64,000 bases of DNA from Desulfuromonas versatilis (GCF_019704135.1 NZ_AP024355.1:2598001-2662000), one strand, 5' to 3'; positions 48,876 through 58,069 are shown, counted from the stretch's first letter. Notes: generated by a model from the letters alone, not told the origin. Translations and numbers: made by a program.

Positions 48876-50375
48876 TCAACTGACAAAAGAAAGCCCGAAT
48901 TTCCTGAAAACTTCTTTTCGGCCTTCCGTATCCATGTAAAAAGCGAAGCAACAGATTAAATAAACAACAACTGAAACAAAAATCATCCCTGAAAATTTCA
49001 AGTAGGAATCAATTGAAATTGCTCGATGAACTAAGAGGCCAGGGATAGAAAAAAAAATGCCGGCACTAAGCGGAATCAAAACACCACGGAAAAGATAGTC
49101 CCTGACGGGGACCTTAAGGACTCTGCAGGTGTACCAGATGAGGCCAACGGTGTTCACAAAATTTGGAACTGTCATCCCCCAAGCCACCCCATAAAGCCCA
49201 TAGACCGACCCCCACCAGAGGCTCAGAAGAAGGTTCAGCAACGCCGTCCCGGCCATCAAAAAGGTTGGGAACCGCAGATGCGACGTCCCCATCAGGATCG
49301 GGAAGGCCACCCCCCTCTGCACGAGGAAAAAGAGAGATGAGAGAGTGAGAACTGAAAGAATATTGCCCGACACCTCTCGGTATCTCTCCCCCATCCAGAG
49401 AGCAATGAAGTCGCCGCCAAAAATAAAGAGGCCGAAGCAGACCGGCACCACGATGAAGGCGGTTAGCCTGCTGTACTTCAAATAAATATCTTGCAATCCA
49501 CTTTTTTTGTTAAGCGCGTCAAACTGGCTTACCCTAGGCATTATGGCATTGGATACACCAGACACCAGTTGCATGAAATAGATAATGAAATTATTGGCAA
49601 TCGTGAAAAACACGATTGCTTGGACCGAAATTACCGACCCGACAACCATTGAGCTAGTATTAAAGCTAATTTTACTAGCGAATTGAAATAATAAAACATA
49701 AAAACTGTAGCCGGCCACCATTTTGAAGACATCAAAGTTAAAATATTTTTTTCTAATTCGTATCTCTGGGTGCTTGAATCGAACAAAGATATAAAAGAAA
49801 GCAGCCTGCAGTAATGTTACCCCCATAAGCAACTCACCAAGGACCAGCATCCCGTTTTCGTATTTCAGAACGACAAAGGTTAGAACAACCCGCACCAAGA
49901 GCAGCAGGTTCTTGACCATGTTGAAATAAACGAATTTTTGTAACCCATGCAGCAACCCCTCGAATACTTCGAAGGAAAAACTCAAGGCAACATTAAGAGA
50001 GACAATAATGGTCGCCAACCTGGCAACCCGCCGGAACTCTGGCGGCACTTGGAAGACGACATCAATCAAAAAGGCAATACCGATACCGCAGATGAACACC
50101 ACGGCACCAGAGATTGAAAAAAAAAGGAAGTTCGAGCTGACCACTTCGTTAACTTTTTCCATCTCCCCCCGAGCATAGTATTTGGAGATGAAACGGACGT
50201 TGGCCAACGGGACGCCAAGTTGCAACAGGGCAAAGTAGCCGGTAATCGAGGAGATGAGCAGCCATATCCCATACTGCTCCTCCCCTAGAACCTGGACGCA
50301 GAAAGGGTAGAGAAAGAATACGGAAACTACTGAAAGGATGATATTGGACCAGTTGGCAAGAACGTTTTTCAGCAT
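48876..50375 (-). CDS. Polysaccharide repeat-unit flippase (Wzx-like)
   Basis: 499 residues, about 14 membrane spans of the MOP/PST family, beginning LKNVLANWSNIILSVVSVFF and with LLQLGVPLANVRFISKYYAR. Transfers the undecaprenyl-linked repeat unit to the periplasm. The Wzy-like polymerase gene lies just upstream. Confidence 0.9.
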   Translation of the reverse strand: MLKNVLANWSNIILSVVSVFFLYPFCVQVLGEEQYGIWLLISSITGYFALLQLGVPLANVRFISKYYARGEMEKVNEVVSSNFLFFSISGAVVFICGIGIAFLIDVVFQVPPEFRRVARLATIIVSLNVALSFSFEVFEGLLHGLQKFVYFNMVKNLLLLVRVVLTFVVLKYENGMLVLGELLMGVTLLQAAFFYIFVRFKHPEIRIRKKYFNFDVFKMVAGYSFYVLLFQFASKISFNTSSMVVGSVISVQAIVFFTIANNFIIYFMQLVSGVSNAIMPRVSQFDALNKKSGLQDIYLKYSRLTAFIVVPVCFGLFIFGGDFIALWMGERYREVSGNILSVLTLSSLFFLVQRGVAFPILMGTSHLRFPTFLMAGTALLNLLLSLWWGSVYGLYGVAWGMTVPNFVNTVGLIWYTCRVLKVPVRDYLFRGVLIPLSAGIFFSIPGLLVHRAISIDSYLKFSGMIFVSVVVYLICCFAFYMDTEGRKEVFRKFGLSFVS

Positions 50376-50382
50376 GTCGCGC

Positions 50383-51660
50383 TCACAACATTAATCTTAC
50401 GATGATATTAATCCCGACAATCTGCGCGACGACCATCCCGCCTACGCTGCCCCAGCTGAAACGTTCAGCAACCTCTTCCCGCGAGCACCCTATTAAGCCC
50501 CCCCCCCGGCCGTAAATGCTTGCCATCATCAGCGCGCACACCATAAAGGGCAGGAGGATATAGGATCTGCTGAGAAAAAATATAGCCGCCAGAAGTCCTA
50601 CGCCGCCAGCAAGGCAGGCGGCCACGAAACGCCGCCTCCGTTCGGCTTCCAGTGATTCGGTTTCGCGAAAAAGGTTCCGCTTTCCCCAGCGCAAGGGGTA
50701 GAAGAATAGCCCGAGGAAAAAGAAGGAACCGACAAAGCCCAACTCTGCAAGTACCAGCATGTAGGAATTATGCGCCGTCAAGTAATGGTAGTCGGTGAAC
50801 ATTCCCTTCCCGACCCCGAAAATTGGATTAGACTTAAACATCTGAAAACCAGCGTGCCAAGCCTCCACCCGTCCATAAGCCGATTCCTCTTCCGCCGAAA
50901 TTTGCGCCATCCGGCTCGGCCCGAACACCATCAGAGCCGTTGCCAGAACCAGCCCGACCGCCACCCCCTTCACGCTTCTAAAACGCAACACCAGGTAAGT
51001 AAACACCGAAGCGAGCAACGCCAACACCGCCCCCCGCGAGTTGGTCAAATAGAGTGCATAAATCAGGGGAGGTAGGCAGAGGGCCAAAAGGTATTTGCGA
51101 TTTACCAGTAGGTTAACCAGAAATGGCACCGGCAATACGAGGGCCAGCCCGAAGTCGTTCGGATCGTTAAACGGGCCAAACCAGCGGACACGAAGCAATC
51201 CAACCCTCCCCTCCTCGGCATTCTGATACTGAATTAACGGCTCCATCCCCCCCCACGAAACCCCATGCACCGACTGTAGCCACGCCTGGTAAGCGAGAAA
51301 GATCGTCAAACCTGTCAGCAGGAAAACGAACCCGTTGACCTTCTTTTCCGAGTCAAGGGCATGCGCTACCAGAAAATAGCCAACGATTGATGGCAAGAAG
51401 TCCCGCACCCCGTCAATAGCCCCGCCGATGTAACCGTGACTGAGATGAGAAAGAACGATCGCAATTACGAAACCGACCATCATGACGTCGGTTTTGTATC
51501 TGAACAACTTAATCTTCCCGCTCCCCCAAGCCATAAGGAGGGCCACAATCGAGACCACCCCAAGCACCATGAAAATCGGACTGCCATACAGCCCCGGCAT
51601 CCATTCAAATGGCCGGATGTAATACAGTGAGATATACAGGCAGAGCAAAAAGAACAGCAT
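50383..51660 (-). CDS. O-antigen ligase/polymerase family protein (Wzy-like, exosortase-associated)
   Basis: 425 residues, about 12 spans with the large periplasmic loop and Wzy_C-type segment (RWFGPFNDPNDFGLALVLPV, YLTNSRGAVLALLASVF, GVGKGMFTDYHYLTAHNSYM). Likely polymerises repeat units or acts as the exosortase-associated O-glycosylation ligase; sequence alone does not separate them. The ATG at 51660, just past the upstream stop, is preferred to a GTG at 51705. Confidence 0.85.
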   Translation of the reverse strand: MLFFLLCLYISLYYIRPFEWMPGLYGSPIFMVLGVVSIVALLMAWGSGKIKLFRYKTDVMMVGFVIAIVLSHLSHGYIGGAIDGVRDFLPSIVGYFLVAHALDSEKKVNGFVFLLTGLTIFLAYQAWLQSVHGVSWGGMEPLIQYQNAEEGRVGLLRVRWFGPFNDPNDFGLALVLPVPFLVNLLVNRKYLLALCLPPLIYALYLTNSRGAVLALLASVFTYLVLRFRSVKGVAVGLVLATALMVFGPSRMAQISAEEESAYGRVEAWHAGFQMFKSNPIFGVGKGMFTDYHYLTAHNSYMLVLAELGFVGSFFFLGLFFYPLRWGKRNLFRETESLEAERRRRFVAACLAGGVGLLAAIFFLSRSYILLPFMVCALMMASIYGRGGGLIGCSREEVAERFSWGSVGGMVVAQIVGINIIVRLML

Positions 51661-51664
51661 CAAA

Positions 51665-52792
51665 TCAGGCAGCCTCGCCAGATGGCAAGCTCCTCCGTCC
51701 CACACCGAAAAGGTGATCGCGCATCAAATCCAAGCCCATCGGGCTTTCAGATTCCAATGCTCGGATAACGTTGGTCATCTCCCTGGCACTTACGTAGTGT
51801 CGGGCTGCACCGGTTTCTTCCGCACCCCCTGAAAGATGAGCGAAAAGAGCGTCAGCACCCTGCTGGTCGAAAAACCACTTCAGGTTTTCCTCCTGGGTAC
51901 CATGGGCATACAACTTCACGAAAATGTGCTCTTCTGCTCCCCGCACGCAAATGCCCTGATTGATCCAGTCCCGCACCCGCCCTTCGGTAACCGGATTGCT
52001 TGCAATTAGGCCACTATTTTCGATTCTCGGCACAATACCAAATTTTCGGTTGTGCCATGCCGGGCAGAGCGGACCCTGAACCATCAACAACCCTTCACCG
52101 CTGTCCCCTACCTGGGCATCCCTGCCCCAATCATGGGATTTGGGCCTGCCAGGATCATCCACCGCATAGTAAATACTATTCACCTTACGGGTCTGGGTAT
52201 TGCTCGGCGCCGAAGGCATGGTGAAATCGGCATAGCACCCCGTTTCCTGCAAGATGGTGATCTCGTCATTCACCCCGCACCAGCGCCCATCCGGCCGCGA
52301 GTTATCCAAAGCCCAGTTGCCATGGATAAACCCGTAGACGATCTCCCCGGTGCGCTTATCCACCGAAAGCAGCCCATGCTCTTCATGCAGCCGCTTCTTG
52401 TAATCGAGAAGCGTCCGCCGCAGGTTCTCTGACGTGTCGTTGTCGTGGTGCAGGTGGATCTCAACCTCGCCATACCCTGCATGGCAAAGCTCTGCCAAAG
52501 CGTCGAGGTCGTCTTTCTGGTACTCCTCTTCGGGATAGAAAAAGCTGTATTTCAGCATCTCACCATCAGAGTCCCGGTACTTCTCGGCGATCTTCGGCCA
52601 TTCGTCCAGCCAGCGCTGTAGCCGTCTGCGGGCCGTCGCCTTGTCGGCCTTATTCCAGTAAGGCTCGAAATGGTCGCAGATGCAGAAGTAAATATGCTTC
52701 GGCTTTACATGCGGCCCCAAAAACCGCCGCTTGAGGTCGCGGGCGAAATAATGGGGGAGCCAGTTCAGGTTGTCGGCAATTTTGCGAATCAT
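51665..52792 (-). CDS. Conserved hypothetical with polysaccharide-deacetylase-like motifs
   Basis: 375 residues, no signal peptide. I do not recognise a named family with certainty. His-rich motifs YFCICDHFEPYW, EVEIHLHHDNDTSEN and GFIHGNWALDNSRPDG are arranged like the metal and catalytic motifs of NodB-type deacetylases (Asp/His and H-x3-H-like). The C-terminus holds a helical Gly/Glu-rich region. It is in the EPS operon between a GT2 and the Wzy-like gene, so a sugar-modifying role is inferred. Confidence 0.6.
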   Translation of the reverse strand: MIRKIADNLNWLPHYFARDLKRRFLGPHVKPKHIYFCICDHFEPYWNKADKATARRRLQRWLDEWPKIAEKYRDSDGEMLKYSFFYPEEEYQKDDLDALAELCHAGYGEVEIHLHHDNDTSENLRRTLLDYKKRLHEEHGLLSVDKRTGEIVYGFIHGNWALDNSRPDGRWCGVNDEITILQETGCYADFTMPSAPSNTQTRKVNSIYYAVDDPGRPKSHDWGRDAQVGDSGEGLLMVQGPLCPAWHNRKFGIVPRIENSGLIASNPVTEGRVRDWINQGICVRGAEEHIFVKLYAHGTQEENLKWFFDQQGADALFAHLSGGAEETGAARHYVSAREMTNVIRALESESPMGLDLMRDHLFGVGRRSLPSGEAA

Positions 52793-52809
52793 TCAATATC
52801 CAGAAAAAA

Positions 52810-53643
52810 TCAGGCGCCCGTCTGTCGGTAAAGCCCCTTGGCGGAAAACCATCCACCGTGCTTGCGGTAGTAATAGAGCAGCCCGCCGAAATGGCTGAGC
52901 GACACCTTGGAAAATGGCTTTTTGTGCGAAATCTGTTGGGTGTGATGGAGGACCGTAAAGCCGGGGTAGAAGAGGATGCGTTTTTTCGCCTTGCGGACCC
53001 GCACGCTGTAATCGAGGTCTTCAGGGGAATAGAAGATCTTCTCGTCCAGGTACCCGACCTGGTCTGTCAACTCGCGACGAAACAGCCAGCAGGCGGAGAT
53101 CGCCGTATCCACATCGGTTTCTTCGGTGAAGGGAAATTCGGAATAGAAATCGAGATTCGGCACCTGCACCCCGAAGACCGCCTTGGGGATTTTGCTCAGC
53201 TTCTGCCAGAAGGTCGGGAACCTTTTCACCGAGTTCTGCACCGACTGGTCAGGGAGCAGCAGCCTCGGCACCAGAAGCCCGATGGAGTCATCCCGGTCAA
53301 GCCTGCTCAAGGCATCCATCAGGCTCCCCTCCCCCAGCTCGGTGTCGGAATCAAGGATGCAGATATTGCGGCCGTTTGCTTCCCGCATGCCGATATTTCG
53401 CGGATAGGTCGTTCCGGTATTCTTGCCGAGCAAAACGGAACGAAAACGCCCAGGGTTCTCCTTTTGGAATTTGCCGAAGATGGCCTCGCTGCCATCCGTT
53501 GAGCCGTTGTCGACGACGATGATCTCGAAGTCGATCCCCTCCGACTGGCACTTGGACACGATCGACCCGAAACAGTCATCGAGGAACTTTTTCGAATTCC
53601 AGGTCAGGATAATGAATGAAATATCTCGCATTTTAGAACCCAT
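52810..53643 (-). CDS. Glycosyltransferase family 2
   Basis: 277 residues, GT-A fold: ISFIILTWNSKKFLDDC, IIVVDNGSTDGSEAI, NICILDSDTELGEG (DxD) and SACWLFRRELTDQVGYLDEK, FYSPEDLDYSVRVRKAKKRI. Rhamnosyl- or similar transferase for the EPS repeat. Upstream is a decamer-repeat region and then an IS4-family insertion, so it now lacks direct contact with the ATPase gene. Confidence 0.9.
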   Translation of the reverse strand: MGSKMRDISFIILTWNSKKFLDDCFGSIVSKCQSEGIDFEIIVVDNGSTDGSEAIFGKFQKENPGRFRSVLLGKNTGTTYPRNIGMREANGRNICILDSDTELGEGSLMDALSRLDRDDSIGLLVPRLLLPDQSVQNSVKRFPTFWQKLSKIPKAVFGVQVPNLDFYSEFPFTEETDVDTAISACWLFRRELTDQVGYLDEKIFYSPEDLDYSVRVRKAKKRILFYPGFTVLHHTQQISHKKPFSKVSLSHFGGLLYYYRKHGGWFSAKGLYRQTGA

Positions 53644-53662
53644 ACTTGGATAACTTATTGTT

Positions 53663-53785
53663 TTGGACGCGGATCAAATCTGAGTTACGCGGATTTAAAA
53701 ACAAAAAAGCTTTCAAGTTATTCCTCATTTCTTGATTTGCCCTTAGATCTTATCCGCGTTCACCTGCGTTCATCCGCGTCCAATT
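53663..53785. repeat. Decamer L-R element without gene
   Basis: Left end TTGGACGCGGATCAAATCTG, right end GTTCATCCGCGTCCAATTAG, about 120 bases with an AT-rich centre. The ends are inverted copies. Confidence 0.85.
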
Positions 53786-53806
53786 AGGCCTTTCGTCTTT
53801 CTCACC

Positions 53807-55060
53807 CACTGCTGTCTCACAAATTCACAGCAGGGCTAACTGATTGTTTCGTATAGTGTTTTTGCGTGGAGACGGCTTGAATAGCTCTTCTAAATCGCGC
53901 TTCTCGAATAAATTTAGCTGTAATATCCGCAACATGCGCTGTAACGAAGCTCCGACTTTCGACTGGAACTTCAGGAACGAGAGTACCAAGTAGGCACATA
54001 GGGCGATCCAAAGCTGGGTCTTCACCGCGTTCATGGATGTGCCCAAGAAGCTCTTCACCTTCAGGTTCTGTTTGATCCACTTGAAGAAGAGCTCGATCTG
54101 CCAGCGTTCTTTGTAAAGATCGGCCACCGTTTGGGCCGGGATCTCCAAGGCATTGGTCACGAACTGGTAAATGATGCCCGTTTCCTCGTCCCGATACGTG
54201 ACCAAGCGGAAGGTTTCGGGCAGCTTGCCCAAATGGATTTCTCGGTCCTCGATCACCCCCGGGCTCTTGCGGCCACGGCGTTTTTTGCCGGGCGTGACGA
54301 TGGCGTTGCTCTTGAGGCGGGTGACAAAGAATACCCCGTCCTCACACAGTTCCTGATACCAGGTGTAATCGGTGTAGCCTCGGTCGAAGACCACATAGGA
54401 GCCCTTGGGGAGTTCGAGCTCTCTGGCATGGTTGATTTCATGCTCCTTGCCTTCGGTCAGATCGACAAAGGCGGGTAAATAGCCGTCGGCATCGAGCCCG
54501 ACATGAAGCTTGGCCGCCCCCTTGTTCTTCTGGTACTTGGCCCAAGGAAACAGGGAGAGTGTCAGGTCGAGCAGGGAAGCATCCAGCAGGTAGATTTTTC
54601 CGTCGAGTTTGAAGCTTTTGTTCCGTGGCGCCATTGACTGGCAGCGGGCCAACAGGCGCTGAAACAGCTCTTCGTAAAGAGTGTGCGGCTGACTTTCGTT
54701 ACAGCGCGCCAAGGTGGCTCTGCTGAACACCTTGACGCCCAAGTGGTAGAGCTTGCTGCCCTGAACGCTGAGATTGTCAACGACATCCCGCAGGCTGCTC
54801 CGACCTGTCAGCTGTGCTGTCAGCATGGCGACAAACTGGGTCCAGCGGGAGAACGAACGAAACTTCTGCCCGACGTGATGCTTGTTCGCCAGGGATTGAA
54901 ATTCATGTCTCGGAAAAATTCGTACAATTTGAGAAAGAACGGTGCTACAATGGGCCACGGCTCGGAACTCCTTATTGTTATTATGGTTTTGGCGAACTCA
55001 TTATAACATTTTGGAGTCTCCGGGCCTTCTATTTTTTGATCAAACTATGAGACAGCAGTG
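53807..55060 (-). mobile_element. Intact IS4-family insertion sequence (1254 bp)
   Basis: Inverted termini CACTGCTGTCTCA at both ends, flanked by the 9-base duplication TTTCTCACC (53798-53806 and 55061-55069). The right copy of the duplication contains the stop codon of the ATPase gene (55065-55067), so insertion occurred at the stop and the duplication kept the gene intact. Confidence 0.94.
53825..54958 (-). CDS. IS4-family transposase
   Basis: 377 residues with an N-terminal domain of the DUF4372 type (FRSFSRWTQFVAMLTAQLTG) and a DDE domain: IYLLDASLLDL (D), VVFDRGYTDYTWY (D) and YKERWQIELFFKWIKQNLKV (Y-R-E-K signature). Full length, so the element is probably active. Confidence 0.94.
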   Translation of the reverse strand: MAHCSTVLSQIVRIFPRHEFQSLANKHHVGQKFRSFSRWTQFVAMLTAQLTGRSSLRDVVDNLSVQGSKLYHLGVKVFSRATLARCNESQPHTLYEELFQRLLARCQSMAPRNKSFKLDGKIYLLDASLLDLTLSLFPWAKYQKNKGAAKLHVGLDADGYLPAFVDLTEGKEHEINHARELELPKGSYVVFDRGYTDYTWYQELCEDGVFFVTRLKSNAIVTPGKKRRGRKSPGVIEDREIHLGKLPETFRLVTYRDEETGIIYQFVTNALEIPAQTVADLYKERWQIELFFKWIKQNLKVKSFLGTSMNAVKTQLWIALCAYLVLSFLKFQSKVGASLQRMLRILQLNLFEKRDLEELFKPSPRKNTIRNNQLALL

Positions 55061-55064
55061 TTTC

Positions 55065-56243
55065 TCACCCAAAAATCCGCGCCCAGACCCCTCTTTTCTG
55101 CACCTGCACCCGAGGCTCCAGAATATCGATCGGTTTGGGCTTCGCCGCGGCAGCCTTCTCCGCCTTCCCCTCTTTGCGCATCTCCACCAGGACCTCGGCG
55201 ATCTTGGCCAGGCCATCCTCCAGCCTGCGGAAATCTTTCTCCTGCCTGTCCACCAGCTTCTTCAGGATCACCTCCTGGGCGGCGAGGCGTTCGGCGAAAT
55301 GCTCCTTGCCGAGCTGCACGGCGTCAAGCTGGGAGAAGCGCTCCTCGAGGCGGTCGATACGCTCGATGATTTCTTCGAAATTTAGTGATGAGTGATGAGC
55401 GATAAGTGATGAGTTCTCGACCGCAGGGACATTGGGCGGTACCCAGGCGACGTCGCCGATGACTTCCTCGACCATGGCGAGGGTCAGCTGGCGAGTCTCT
55501 TCGACGAAGGCGGCGAGCAGCACGAAATCGCAGAAGACGTTGATCAGGCGGGGGATCCCGCCGCTGTAGTTGAACAGGGCGTCGAAGGTCCCCTTCTGCC
55601 AGTCGAGGGCCGCGCGGTTGCCGGCGGTCTCGAGGCGGTGGTAGACGTAGTCCTCGGTCTCCTGCCGGCTCAGCGAGTCGAGATGACAGTTGATGCTGAT
55701 GCGCTGGCGCAGCTGGCGCAGTTCATTGCGGGAGAGAACCTTCTTGAGCTCGGGCTGGCCGACCAGGATGATCTGGATCAGCTTGAAACTGTCGGCCTCG
55801 AGGTTGGAGAGCAGGCGGATCTCTTCCAGCGCCTCGGCGGAGAGGTTCTGCGCCTCGTCGATGATCAGGATCGGCCGGACCCTCTCGGCGGCCCGCTCGA
55901 CCAGAAAATCGTTCAACTCGCGCAGCAGCTCGACCTTGCCCTTCCCCGTCGCCTCGAGCCCGAAGTCCTCGTTGATCATGGCGATCAGTTGCTCACCGTT
56001 GACCGAGGTGTTGAACACCAGCGACAGCGCCACGTCGTCCTCGAGATTGTTGACGATGTCGCGGATAATGGTGGTCTTGCCCGCACCGACCTCGCCGGTG
56101 AACAGAATAAACCCCGCCCGCTCCCTGATCCCGTACTGCAGGTAGTTCAGGGCCTTTTTGTGCGACGCGCTGGGGAACAGGAATGCCGGGTTCGGCACCA
56201 GCTCGAAAGGTTTGGATTTCAGACCGAAAAAGCTTTCATACAT
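55065..56243 (-). CDS. Exosortase-system-associated AAA ATPase (ExeA-like, TIGR03015)
   Basis: 392 residues: MYESFFGLKSKPFELVPNPA start, Walker A FTGEVGAGKTTIIRDI, Walker B PILIIDEAQNLSAEALEEIR, QPELKKVLSRNELRQLRQRI, and a C-terminal coiled coil (residues about 290-370). A standard partner of PEP-CTERM EPS clusters. Residues about 278-290 (NSSLIAHHSSLN) come from four heptamer units at 55384-55415, inserted between the ATPase and coiled-coil parts. The stop codon lies in the IS4 target duplication. Confidence 0.92.
   Translation of the reverse strand: MYESFFGLKSKPFELVPNPAFLFPSASHKKALNYLQYGIRERAGFILFTGEVGAGKTTIIRDIVNNLEDDVALSLVFNTSVNGEQLIAMINEDFGLEATGKGKVELLRELNDFLVERAAERVRPILIIDEAQNLSAEALEEIRLLSNLEADSFKLIQIILVGQPELKKVLSRNELRQLRQRISINCHLDSLSRQETEDYVYHRLETAGNRAALDWQKGTFDALFNYSGGIPRLINVFCDFVLLAAFVEETRQLTLAMVEEVIGDVAWVPPNVPAVENSSLIAHHSSLNFEEIIERIDRLEERFSQLDAVQLGKEHFAERLAAQEVILKKLVDRQEKDFRRLEDGLAKIAEVLVEMRKEGKAEKAAAAKPKPIDILEPRVQVQKRGVWARIFG
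55384..55415. repeat. Heptamer units inside the ATPase gene
   Basis: Four units (GTGATGA, GTGATGA, GCGATAA, GTGATGA) read on the plus strand. The frame is kept, so either the total insertion is a multiple of three or flanking bases were lost. Confidence 0.88.
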
Positions 56244-56261
56244 ACTTTAAAAATCCTTATT

Positions 56262-56390
56262 TAGCCACGGATCAAATCTGATAAAATCTGATTTATTTAA
56301 CAATCGAAAAAGGCTTTTCCAAGTAAATTAATATTCTTTTCACTCTTTTGACTTATCCGATTTAATCAGATCTTATTCGTGGCTAATTTC
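56262..56390. repeat. Decamer L-R element, TTAGCCACGGAT end type
   Basis: Left end TTAGCCACGGATCAAATCTG, inverted right end AATCAGATCTTATTCGTGGC. It lies between the ATPase start and the third GxxExxY gene. Confidence 0.85.
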
Positions 56391-56401
56391 ATCCTTTAGG
56401 A

Positions 56402-56773
56402 TTATCCAAAAACCCTTCTTCTAAACTCTGGCTTTGGTCCAAAATTCAACAAGAGACCTACTTTTCTTCCTGTTGCTTTCAAATAATTAAACAACTGAGC
56501 ATCATGTTCAGATACAAGCTTTCTGCATGATTTAACCTCAATCACAATACAATTATTTACTAGCAAATCAGCGAAATACTCACCAACTATGGTCTCTTTA
56601 TAAAAAACAGAAATAGGATATTCACTTTCAACTTCAAGGTCCTTTTCTTCCATTTCTATCTGGAGCGCATTTCGGTAAACCTTCTCTAAAAATCCATGGC
56701 CTAACCGATTATAAACATTGTAAAAAGAACAAATTATCAAATCGCTTATTTCAGAATGTTCAATGTTTTTCAT
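56402..56773 (-). CDS. GxxExxY protein (PD-(D/E)XK nuclease-like), copy 3
   Basis: 123 residues: GFLEKVYRNALQIEM, VGEYFADLLVNNCIVIEVKS and LLLNFGPKPEFRRRVFG. As in copy 2 the gene is preceded by a right-type end and followed by an L-R element. Outer end at 56773-56815 reads CAGACCTTATCCGTGGCTAA. AT-rich. It separates the ATPase gene from the outer-membrane barrel gene. Confidence 0.85.
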   Translation of the reverse strand: MKNIEHSEISDLIICSFYNVYNRLGHGFLEKVYRNALQIEMEEKDLEVESEYPISVFYKETIVGEYFADLLVNNCIVIEVKSCRKLVSEHDAQLFNYLKATGRKVGLLLNFGPKPEFRRRVFG

Positions 56774-56816
56774 TTTTAATCAGATCTGATCAGACCTTAT
56801 CCGTGGCTAATTCCCG
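56773..56816. repeat. Decamer right-type end beside GxxExxY copy 3
   Basis: AATCAGATCTGATCAGACCT followed by TATCCGTGGCTAA: the inverse of the left end at 56262. Confidence 0.8.
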
Positions 56817-56819
56817 CAG

Positions 56820-58052
56820 TTAAAACCTGAAGTTTGCTTCTGCGAAGCAGATGTTATTGCGGTAATCATTCACATCCACATTCGAGCTGTTCTCCCGGTA
56901 CTTGTACCCCAGCCCCAGCCGCACGACCTTGAACTGCCAGCCGATGTTGGCGCCGCCGCCGTAGCGGTGGGCGGTTTCGTCTTCGGGGAGGAACTTGAGG
57001 TATTCCCAGTCGCCGTGAAGGTCGACGGTGACCTTGCCCCGCAGGGGGATGCTGATGACCAGGTCGCCGCCGGCGGCGCGGTCTTCGCGGTCGAGCCGCT
57101 GGTAGAGGCTGCGCCGGGCGTCGCCGGAGAGGATCACCGAGACGCGCTCGGTGAAGGCCAGCGAGGCGGTAGCCTTGCGGTTTTTGTAGGAGCCGTCGTT
57201 GACCGAGACGTTGAACTCCTCGGAGTAGTAGGCGCTGCCCGCCCAGCGGCTGCTGAACTTGTAGGCCCCGCCGACCCTGCCGGTCTTGATCCAGAAATCG
57301 TCGCGCCCGCTGTACTCGATGCGGGTCACCCCGGCGCGGCCTTCGAGGGTGAGCTTGGGGTTGACCCGCCAGATGCCGCCGCCGAAGGCGTCTTCGCGGT
57401 GGTAATCGTCGGTGCTGTCGGCGTCGTGCAGGGCGGCGGAGACGCCCCCGAGCAGGGTGAAACTGTTATTCAGCAGGTCTTTCTCCAGGTCGAGGCTGGC
57501 CGCGTGCCGCTCGGAGTCGTCCCCCTCGGAGGAGTCGTAGTCGATCTTTTCGTACTGGTAGCCGGCCGTGGCGCGAAACTTCTTGATCACCCGGAGCCGA
57601 TACTGGGGGTTGACCAGCAGGCGGTTGCGGTTGGTCTTGTTGACGACGGGGTTGTCGTCCACCACCTGCCGCCGCTCGTCGACGGTGACCCGGGTCAACT
57701 CGTCGCTGACCCGCAGGGTAAAATCCCGCTCCGGGAAAAAGTCGGCCACGGCCCGGATACGCTGGGTGTCGCTCGGGTCCGTCTCTTCTTCTTCGGTATT
57801 CCTCTCGTAGAACTGAAACTTGAGCCCGTAATCCAGATCGAGGTTCAGGTAATTGGAGTCGAACAGCAGCCCCAGGCCCGGCAGGACCGTGGTGATGTAG
57901 TCCGACGACTCGTCCGCCGGGTCGAGAAACAGGTTGTCGGTGTACTCCTCGCGCAGGGACACATAGGGCTTGAAGTCCACCCGCGCCCACGATTCGGTCA
58001 GGTTGCCGAGGATCAGCCCTATAACAACAATGCAAACAACAAAACGATTCAA
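56820..58052 (-). CDS. Exosortase-system-associated outer-membrane beta-barrel protein (TIGR03016-like)
   Basis: 410 residues: signal peptide (VVCIVVIGLILGNLTESWAR), then alternating beta strands typical of a barrel (VDFKPYVSLREEYTDNLFLD; VRLGLGYKYRENSSNVDVND), ending with FAEANFRF, an aromatic C-terminus as required by the Bam machinery. The family is a standard member of PEP-CTERM EPS loci, with a proposed role in EPS export or as a barrel partner of the Wza-like protein. Confidence 0.88.
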   Translation of the reverse strand: MNRFVVCIVVIGLILGNLTESWARVDFKPYVSLREEYTDNLFLDPADESSDYITTVLPGLGLLFDSNYLNLDLDYGLKFQFYERNTEEEETDPSDTQRIRAVADFFPERDFTLRVSDELTRVTVDERRQVVDDNPVVNKTNRNRLLVNPQYRLRVIKKFRATAGYQYEKIDYDSSEGDDSERHAASLDLEKDLLNNSFTLLGGVSAALHDADSTDDYHREDAFGGGIWRVNPKLTLEGRAGVTRIEYSGRDDFWIKTGRVGGAYKFSSRWAGSAYYSEEFNVSVNDGSYKNRKATASLAFTERVSVILSGDARRSLYQRLDREDRAAGGDLVISIPLRGKVTVDLHGDWEYLKFLPEDETAHRYGGGANIGWQFKVVRLGLGYKYRENSSNVDVNDYRNNICFAEANFRF

Positions 58053-58069
58053 ATCATAAACCTTTTAAT

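Noticed and set aside
54131-55050. Plus-strand frames in the IS4 element
   Set aside because: They are antisense to an intact transposase with all DDE motifs.
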